A stretch of DNA of 5,489 nucleotides from Dehalococcoidia bacterium. Its GTDB lineage: Bacteria; Chloroflexota; Dehalococcoidia; JACVQG01; JAHKAY01. The notes under the pieces were generated by a model. The model did no database searches. It was given only the letters and a program-made list of their open reading frames with translations, and was not told the DNA's origin. The translations under genes and the position numbers were made by a program. The DNA lies in assembly GCA_030740315.1 (NCBI GenBank), contig JASLXN010000107.1:1-5489 (forward strand), read 5' to 3'. Shown in pieces: positions 1 to 4,127 of this stretch (position 1 is the first letter of the stretch; each line of letters starts with the position of its first letter).

Positions 1-246
1 CGCCGGGGTCTGCTCCTTTTCACTGCTATGGGTGTTACCGGAGGGTTGGCGGTAACTGCTTTGTTCACCGCCTTGAGGCACTCGCCGGTGGCGGTGGTCT
101 CATCGGTGAGCGGCGCCAACCCGCTTTTTGCCCTCCTCCTCACCTACCTGTTCTTGCGGCACCTGGAGCAGGTTAGCCTCCGAATCGTATTGGGGGCAAT
201 ATTGGTGGTGGCGGGGGTGGTCTTGGTGACCCTAAGTCAGATATAA
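1..246 (+). CDS. EamA/DMT-family transporter, C-terminal fragment (5' end outside window)
   Basis: The frame is open from the first base and gives 81 residues before the TAA at 244-246. It is almost entirely hydrophobic, with three likely membrane helices: roughly residues 3-25, 30-52 and 58-78. The last part has the pattern typical of the end of the second EamA repeat: a helix ending in a short polar turn with a glutamate (RHLEQVSLR), then a Gly/Ala/Val-rich final helix (VLGAILVVAGVVLVTL) and a very short tail. EamA proteins are inner-membrane permeases of the drug/metabolite transporter superfamily, normally about 300 residues with ten helices, so roughly the last three helices are seen here. 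The substrate cannot be told from this fragment. ATG at 28 is internal, not a start, because the frame continues upstream without interruption. No terminator hairpin is evident directly after the stop. The family call is fairly secure; function beyond 'transporter' is not. Confidence 0.8.
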   Translation, partial: RRGLLLFTAMGVTGGLAVTALFTALRHSPVAVVSSVSGANPLFALLLTYLFLRHLEQVSLRIVLGAILVVAGVVLVTLSQI

Positions 247-355
247 GGAAGCTACAGGTTGTTGCTCAGAGCAAGCGGCGAGCCAGCACCGCAACGATGA
301 AAGACTTTGAGTGCTATCACGGGTTGGATGCGGGGGCGGCAAAGCAGGACTCTCG

Positions 356-384
356 TTGACAGCCTCACTACAGAGACTTAGAAT
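356..384 (+). promoter_or_regulatory. Predicted σ70-type promoter for the cysteine-rich gene at 420
   Basis: A perfect -35 box TTGACA (356-361), a 17-base spacer and a -10 box TAGAAT (379-384, 5 of 6 matches) precede the gene at 420. Transcription would start near 390, leaving a leader of about 30 bases with AGGAG at 410-414 and ATG at 420. This is one of the two best promoter matches in the window. The rest of the 247-419 spacer shows nothing else I can name. Confidence 0.7.
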
Positions 385-419
385 GGCGTCTGGGCGCACA
401 TCACATAAAAGGAGCGGAA

Positions 420-768
420 ATGTGTCGTATGTGTGAGACACGGGGAGATGGAGGCATCTGGTACCTCAACCCCAAGAACTATGCCCACCGGATGTATCGC
501 AAACGCACGCCAGGGGGTACTCTCTCTACCGGCTATCAAGGTCGTGCAGAACAACGGTGACAGACTGGTATATCGGTTGCCGCAGTGCGACATATACTGG
601 GCTCTCACTGAAAAGGCTGGCGAGGCGGTGCAGTCCTTACCCTGCCAGCATGCCTGCCTCTCCGCCCTTGAGACCCTGTTTGCGCAATTGGACATACCGG
701 CCGAAATAGAAATGGAAGCCCAGCTGCCCCAAGCGGGCTACTGCCAGTTCGCCGCCACCAGTGCCTAA
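420..768 (+). pseudogene. Small cysteine-rich, possibly metal- or Fe-S-binding protein, split by an apparent +1 frameshift
   Basis: Two frames appear to form one gene. From ATG 420, with AGGAG five bases upstream, the first frame reads MCRMCETRGDGG then IWYLNPKNYAHRMYRKR and stops at TGA 558-560 (46 residues). From about 511 the +1 frame is open to TAA 766-768 and is clearly protein-like at its end (EKAGEAVQSLPCQHACL, EIEMEAQLPQAGYCQF). Removing one G from the G5 run at 513-517 would join them into a protein of about 115 residues. It would have an N-terminal CxxC (Cys2, Cys5) plus four later cysteines, two of them in a CxHxC-like setting (PCQHAC). The N-terminal segment resembles, from memory, iron-sulfur-type proteins beginning with a WYLNPKNYA block; I cannot name the family of the C-terminal part. 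A GTG at 433 could start the second frame alone, but its first ~25 residues look like out-of-frame translation of the real N-terminus. The promoter, SD and 3' hairpin are intact, so recent inactivation, a sequencing error or recoding are all possible. Confidence 0.6.
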
Positions 769-770
769 AG

Positions 771-800
771 GCGCTGGGCCGCCTTTTGACGGCCCAGCGC
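771..800 (+). terminator. Strong hairpin after the cysteine-rich gene, probable terminator without a clear U-tract
   Basis: GCGCTGGGCCG (771-781) and CGGCCCAGCGC (790-800) form a perfect 11-bp, very GC-rich stem with an 8-base loop, two bases after the TAA at 766-768. On the plus strand the stem is followed by ACTACCC, not a T-run, so it is not a textbook intrinsic terminator. It may need a factor, may mainly protect the 3' end, or may act as a weak terminator. Its position directly at the gene end supports a real transcription unit here. Confidence 0.6.
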
Positions 801-839
801 ACTACCCTGAAGTGGCCATTCAACATTGTGGACTATTGT

Positions 840-869
840 TTGCTATGCCCGCAGAAACGTAAGTAGAAT
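840..869 (+). promoter_or_regulatory. Weak candidate promoter upstream of the MBL-fold gene
   Basis: TTGCTA (840-845, 4 of 6 matches to the -35 consensus), an 18-base spacer and TAGAAT (864-869, 5 of 6) lie in the spacer between the hairpin at 771-800 and the gene at 1022. This would give a long leader of about 145 bases. It is listed because the hairpin upstream implies that the MBL gene needs its own promoter. Confidence 0.28.
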
Positions 870-969
870 ATGTTACATTCGTTCACCCTGTTTTCAACCA
901 ATGTGCGGCACCCCATCATATCCACTAAGGACTTGCCAGCGCGCCTTACGCTATTGGAGGTGGGCGTTG

Positions 970-975
970 TATAAT
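970..975 (+). promoter_or_regulatory. Consensus -10 box (TATAAT) ahead of the MBL-fold gene
   Basis: A perfect TATAAT stands 46 bases before the TTG start at 1022, a good distance for a promoter. However, no recognisable -35 box occurs 15-19 bases upstream: the only TTGCCA, at 933-938, is 31 bases away. It competes with the candidate at 840-869, and I cannot decide between them. Confidence 0.3.
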
Positions 976-1006
976 GGCCGCCTGGATCATTGGGGGTGTC
1001 TGAAAC

Positions 1007-1014
1007 GGAGGTGG
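1007..1014 (+). promoter_or_regulatory. Ribosome binding site that fixes a TTG start
   Basis: GGAGGTGG lies seven bases before TTG 1022. An in-frame TGA at 1016-1018 is only two codons upstream of that TTG, so no earlier start is possible. The reading frame reaches its conserved N-terminus immediately, so TTG 1022 is the only credible initiation codon. Confidence 0.7.
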
Positions 1015-1021
1015 TTGAGCT

Positions 1022-1957
1022 TTGGCACACCTTGTTGAAATAGGCTCCGGCATCTACCAGGTGCATACGGGGGTGGGGCGGGAGGGTGAAGTGTCCTCGG
1101 TGTTCCTGGTAGAGGGGGAAAGGGCGGCGCTAGTGGAAACAGGACCGGCTGTGTTGGCCCCTTATGTACTGGAGGCGGTGGACGGTTGGCGGGGTGGCCG
1201 CCTGGGTATAGGCTACATTGTGCCTACACACCTTCATATGGATCACGGCGGTGGAGTAGGTGCCCTGGCCCAGGAGTTGCCCCAGGCCACAGTAGTCGCC
1301 CATTACCGCTCTGCCCACCACGTGGTGGACCCCTCACGGCTTATCACTGCCACGGTGCAGGTGTGGGGGGAGAACTACGCAGAGCAGTGGGGCTCTATAC
1401 TGCCGGTGCCCCGGGAGCGAGTGTTGCCAGTCAACGACGGGGATCGACTGGACCTGGGGAGTGGGGGGCTGGAAGTGGTGTTCACCCCCGGCCACGCCCC
1501 TCACCATCTGTCCCTGTGGGAACCAGGGTCCAGAGCTGTCTTCTGCGGGGAGGCCTTAGGCAGCTACTTGAGGGCTGTCCAGGTGGTGGTACCTACGGTG
1601 GCTGTGCCCTTTTTTGACCTAGAACAGGCCTTGAGCAGTATGGACCGCGTACTGGCTCTGAGCCCAGAGCTACTGATATTCTCCCAGGGTGGTACCTGCC
1701 ATCAGGTGGCGGAGGCTATTAGGCAGGCCCAGGAGGTAACCCTGGCTGCTGCTGAGCAGGTGCAAGAGGCCAAGAGATTGGGTTTGGAGGAGGCGGAGGT
1801 GGTGGCCCGGCTGAAAAGTTTCCATGAGGAGGAGCTTGGCCGCCTCTACGGCCCGGCGGGCGATGGCCTCCACTTGGAACACGAGCTATGGCCGGACTAC
1901 TACGAGCAGATGGCCGCTGGGCTGCTGGCCTATTTCAGGCGGCTGGAGGCGGGATAG
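1022..1957 (+). CDS. Metallo-beta-lactamase-fold hydrolase with altered metal-ligand positions
   Basis: The product is 311 residues, the usual size for stand-alone MBL-fold hydrolases. The TTG start is fixed by an adjacent upstream stop and a good RBS. The N-terminus has the paired strands typical of the fold (IGSGIYQVHT, then SVFLVEGERAALVETGP). The signature metal motif is intact: T69-H70-L-H72-M-D74-H75-G76. The next ligand His158 sits in FTPGHAPHH. Two usual ligands differ: the Asp expected in a GD motif is Glu177 (FCGEALG), and the last histidine, often in an 'FSH.G' context in this family, is Gln222 (FSQGGTCH), with His227 nearby as a possible substitute. The C-terminal third (about 228-310) is helical and Glu/Ala-rich, with no further domain visible. 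There is no signal peptide, so it is probably cytoplasmic. MBL enzymes hydrolyse thioesters, lactones, phosphodiesters and others; the substrate here is unknown. The altered site could mean lower activity, one metal instead of two, or different chemistry. It ends two bases from the end of a convergent minus-strand gene. Confidence 0.88.
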   Translation: MAHLVEIGSGIYQVHTGVGREGEVSSVFLVEGERAALVETGPAVLAPYVLEAVDGWRGGRLGIGYIVPTHLHMDHGGGVGALAQELPQATVVAHYRSAHHVVDPSRLITATVQVWGENYAEQWGSILPVPRERVLPVNDGDRLDLGSGGLEVVFTPGHAPHHLSLWEPGSRAVFCGEALGSYLRAVQVVVPTVAVPFFDLEQALSSMDRVLALSPELLIFSQGGTCHQVAEAIRQAQEVTLAAAEQVQEAKRLGLEEAEVVARLKSFHEEELGRLYGPAGDGLHLEHELWPDYYEQMAAGLLAYFRRLEAG

Positions 1958-1959
1958 GC

Positions 1960-2223
1960 CTAACGCAGCGTCCCCGGCGTTTCCTGAAGTAAAGCCCTGG
2001 CCTGGGGGGCCACGGAGAAGGGCACGCTGAAGGCCCCGATTATCAGGTTCCGGCTAAGTTTCCTGACTTGCTCAAACTGCATATCCCTCTGAGACAACTT
2101 CAGGTTTTTCCAAACGGCCTCCTCCAATATTGCCAACTTATGGGCGTTGGCTACTCCCTGGTGCTGTGTTCGCCACCGCATGACGAACTTTTCAAATGCC
2201 TCAGCGCTCATTTTGTTGGCCAC
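1960..2223 (-). CDS. Small basic hypothetical protein, convergent to the MBL gene; 5' end possibly decayed
   Basis: This is an 87-residue frame read from GTG 2223 (an internal ATG lies at 2211) to the stop at 1962-1960. I do not recognise the family. The composition is protein-like: a charged, helix-prone N-terminal half with many Lys/Arg (AFEKFVMRWRTQ, KLAILEEAVWKNLKLSQRD), then a more hydrophobic stretch (LIIGAFSVPFSVAP). No cysteine, signal peptide or obvious motif is seen. Neither GTG 2223 nor ATG 2211 has a Shine-Dalgarno. The only good one on this strand, GGAGG at 2289-2285, precedes ATG 2278 and ATG 2264, which lie in other frames. The in-frame codons between TAA 2238-2236 and the GTG (Arg-Ile-Ile-Glu) also read like coding sequence. 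The original start was therefore probably at 2264, with the frame since lost near 2225-2238. It may be a pseudogene, a short real gene, or the remnant of a longer protein. The opposite strand here has no better coding candidate. Confidence 0.5.
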   Translation of the reverse strand: MANKMSAEAFEKFVMRWRTQHQGVANAHKLAILEEAVWKNLKLSQRDMQFEQVRKLSRNLIIGAFSVPFSVAPQARALLQETPGTLR

Positions 2224-2260
2224 TTCAATGATGCGTTAGGGGGGGCATTGTTCTTACATT

Positions 2261-2284
2261 TCATGACGTAATTCTCATGACGTA
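2261..2284. repeat. Direct repeat of TCATGACGTA, 14-bp period
   Basis: TCATGACGTA occurs at 2261-2270 and again at 2275-2284, separated by ATTC. Each copy contains the palindrome TCATGA. Read on the minus strand, the repeat lies between GGAGG (2289-2285) and the presumed original start of the small convergent gene, and each copy carries one ATG. It could be a small tandem duplication of a start region, or paired operator half-sites. Two copies are too few to choose. Confidence 0.55.
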
Positions 2285-2354
2285 CCTCCGTGCCGCTTTA
2301 TAGCCCTTTCTTTTTGCCCCGTCCTCTTCGACAGCAGACTACTCTAAGGCCTCT

Positions 2355-2383
2355 TTGACACCGGGGAACGTGCGGACTACACT
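2355..2383 (+). promoter_or_regulatory. Predicted σ70-type promoter for the amidase gene
   Basis: A perfect -35 box TTGACA (2355-2360), a 17-base spacer and TACACT (2378-2383, 4 of 6 matches to -10) lie directly before the amidase. Transcription would begin near 2390, giving a short leader of about 20 bases that still includes GGAGG at 2401-2405. No operator-like palindrome overlaps it. Upstream, 2290-2354 contains nothing else I can identify on the plus strand. Confidence 0.65.
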
Positions 2384-2410
2384 TGGGGCAAATTCAAGTG
2401 GGAGGGGCAT

Positions 2411-3925
2411 ATGCCTGTTCGCAGACCCAGCGTTAAGGACCTCAAAGCTGCAGCCCTGCACTATAGCCTGGATCTGACTGACGAGGAGGCCACTGTCTTC
2501 TGCCGGCTGATTGACGGCGCTTTCCGCTCCCTTGACCGAGTGGACCAGATGGTGGAGCCCAAGCTGCCGGTGCGCTATCCCCGCACAGGAGGCTGGCGTC
2601 CCGCACTCGAGGAGAACCCCTATGGGGCCTGGGCGTGGAGGTGTTCGGTGAAGGGCGCGCCAGAGGGCCCCCTTAAGGGCAAGCGGATTGCCCTTAAGGA
2701 CGTGGTGGCGGTAGCGGGTGTCCCCCTCACCAACGGGACCCGTGTTATGGAAGGCTTCATCCCCGATATTGACGCCTCCATAGTCACCCGCATCCTGGAC
2801 GCAGGTGGGGAGATTGTAGGCAAGGCCATGTGTACAAGCTCAAGCCTCTCCGCCGGCTCCCACAACTCCTACCCATGGGGGGTGGTCAACCCACGGAAAC
2901 CCGGGTATCAGGCCGGCGGCTCCTCCAGCGGAAGCGCCGCCCTGGTGGCCCTGGGGGAGGTGGATATGGCTACTGGAGGTGACCAGGGAGGATCCATCCG
3001 AATCCCGGCCTCGCTGTGTGGGGTAGTAGGTATGAAACCCACCTTCGGGTTGGTACCCTATACTGGATGTTTGTCCAATGAATGGACTGTGGATCACGTC
3101 GGACCAATGACCAGCACTGTGGCGGACTGCGCCCTGCTGCTGGAGGTCATGGCTGGCCCTGATGGACTGGATCCGCGCCAGGCAGAAGTGCCAGCCGGAC
3201 TGCCATCGTACATGAGCGAGTTGAACGGGAGCGTGAAGGGGTTGCGCATCGGGGTGGTCAGCGAAGGCTTCGGCTGGCCAGCACCGTTCCACTCTGACCC
3301 TGCCGTTGATGACATAGTGAGGTCGGCCGCTGGCCGCTTCCAGCAACTCGGAGCTGAGGTACAGGAGGTCTCTATGCCTATGCACCGGGATGGAATCCAT
3401 ATTTGGCGGAGCATGCGGCTGGAGGGCACTTGGGCTACCATCGCTCAGGACCCTGGCAACGGGCATGGCTGGTTCAATTACTATGACACCCACCTGGTTG
3501 ACTTCTACGGGCAGGCGCGGCGCGCAAGGGCAAACGACTTCTCACCAGGGGTCAAAATGTGGCTCCTCCAGGGTCACTATTTGGCCAGCCGCTATCATGG
3601 CCATTATTACGCCAAGGCCCAGAATCTGCGCCGGGTCCTGAAGGCTGCCTACGATAAGACATTGGAACAGGTGGATATCCTCCTCATGCCCACCACCCCG
3701 AAGGCGGCAGCGCCTCTCAAAGAGGGACTCACCTTGGCCGAACATATATCGGAGGGCTTTGAATATACCCCCAACAACTGTCCCTCTAACATGACGGGCC
3801 ACCCTTCTATCACGCTACCTTGTGGTTCCCTGGATGGCCTGCCCGTGGGGCTGATGCTTACGGGGCGCCACTGGGAGGACGATGTAGTGCTGAAGGCCGC
3901 GCACGCTTTTGAACAGGGGGCTTGA
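2411..3925 (+). CDS. Amidase-signature enzyme, nitrile-hydratase-associated (Rhodococcus-type) amidase family
   Basis: The 504-residue product starts at ATG 2411, with GGAGG five bases upstream, and ends at TGA 3923-3925. Amidase-signature enzymes hydrolyse carboxamides to acid and ammonia with a Lys-cisSer-Ser triad. All three are visible: Lys96 (RIALKD), Ser171 in the Ser/Gly loop (AGGSSSGSAAL) and nucleophile Ser195 in GGDQGGSIRIPA. Asp191 and Ser195 have the same numbers as the key residues described for the Rhodococcus rhodochrous J1 amidase. CGVVGMKPTFGLVPYTG, VDHVGPM, KGLRIGVV and MTGHPSITLPCG are also hallmarks of that subgroup. An N-terminal helical region (about 1-80) precedes the signature domain, as in those roughly 520-residue enzymes; the C-terminus is a little shorter. 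It is probably cytoplasmic. It is unlikely to be GatA: no gatB/gatC is nearby and the motifs fit amide hydrolases better. Where Rhodococcus enzymes carry a Glu-Asp segment after the 'GKA' strand, this one has CTSSSLSAGSH, so acyl-pocket specificity may differ. No nitrile hydratase gene lies in the window; the true substrate is unknown. Confidence 0.92.
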   Translation: MPVRRPSVKDLKAAALHYSLDLTDEEATVFCRLIDGAFRSLDRVDQMVEPKLPVRYPRTGGWRPALEENPYGAWAWRCSVKGAPEGPLKGKRIALKDVVAVAGVPLTNGTRVMEGFIPDIDASIVTRILDAGGEIVGKAMCTSSSLSAGSHNSYPWGVVNPRKPGYQAGGSSSGSAALVALGEVDMATGGDQGGSIRIPASLCGVVGMKPTFGLVPYTGCLSNEWTVDHVGPMTSTVADCALLLEVMAGPDGLDPRQAEVPAGLPSYMSELNGSVKGLRIGVVSEGFGWPAPFHSDPAVDDIVRSAAGRFQQLGAEVQEVSMPMHRDGIHIWRSMRLEGTWATIAQDPGNGHGWFNYYDTHLVDFYGQARRARANDFSPGVKMWLLQGHYLASRYHGHYYAKAQNLRRVLKAAYDKTLEQVDILLMPTTPKAAAPLKEGLTLAEHISEGFEYTPNNCPSNMTGHPSITLPCGSLDGLPVGLMLTGRHWEDDVVLKAAHAFEQGA

Positions 3926-3952
3926 GAAAGGGGGGGGGCGGAGGGTAGAACC

Positions 3953-3988
3953 ATGAGCACCAGGAGTTCTAAATCCGGTTCTGCCTAA
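3953..3988 (+). other. Eleven-codon mini-ORF with a Shine-Dalgarno in the amidase-antiporter spacer
   Basis: ATG 3953 reads MSTRSSKSGSA and stops at TAA 3986-3988. GGAGGG at 3940-3945 is well placed, seven bases upstream, and a run of nine G (3930-3938) lies just before it. It could be a leader peptide, the remnant of a longer gene, or chance. Nothing in the peptide itself suggests a function. It is listed because the initiation signal is good. Confidence 0.15.
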
Positions 3989-4028
3989 ACAAAGTGTGTT
4001 GTCCGGGTGAGGGGCTTGCTGCCTCGGC

Positions 4029-4096
4029 CCGGCCGCTATTGAAATGGGGTACCGTTTTCTGCCGTTCTCTTGCGGATTCAGGGGCACAGCGGCCGG
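4029..4096. repeat. Nine-bp inverted repeat in the leader of the antiporter gene
   Basis: CCGGCCGCT (4029-4037) and AGCGGCCGG (4088-4096) are perfect reverse complements separated by 50 bases, ending 31 bases before the GTG start at 4128. In RNA they could close a large stem enclosing a domain of about 50 bases. I did not match it to any riboswitch consensus I know. The arms are GC-rich, so chance is possible in this sequence. Confidence 0.3.
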
Positions 4097-4127
4097 TATT
4101 CCCGTCTCTTCCTGAACTGGGAGCGTC

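Noticed and set aside
826..1038. Plus-strand open frame of 70 codons in the spacer before the MBL gene
   Set aside because: Its translation is rich in Trp, Cys and Arg with no recognisable pattern, and no SD precedes it. It runs through the MBL gene's RBS and start, so it is most likely chance.
1186..1617. Plus-strand open frame of 143 codons in another frame of the MBL gene
   Set aside because: It overlaps the metal-binding core of the MBL protein. The composition (Gly/Pro/Arg-rich) is typical of an out-of-frame shadow.
1583..1700. Repeated GGTGGTACC inside the MBL gene
   Set aside because: Both copies fall within codons of the conserved protein and read in different amino-acid contexts; probably coding coincidence in a GG-rich gene.
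2297..2302. TATAAA on the minus strand as a -10 box for the small convergent gene
   Set aside because: No matching -35 box lies at 15-19 bases, and transcription would begin on top of the GGAGG site, so it is too weak to annotate.
2840..3493. Minus-strand open frame of 217 codons inside the amidase
   Set aside because: It lies fully under the strongly conserved amidase signature region. The translation is low-complexity His/Gly/Ser-rich with no motif or RBS.
4041..4060. GGGGTACCG in the antiporter leader as a possible T-box element
   Set aside because: It only partly resembles the T-box core. No specifier stem or terminator/antiterminator pair is visible, and an antiporter is not a usual T-box target.
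3989..4127. Possible c-di-AMP (ydaO-type) riboswitch, which often controls potassium transport genes
   Set aside because: The conserved ydaO blocks could not be aligned to this leader by eye; only a generic inverted repeat is present.
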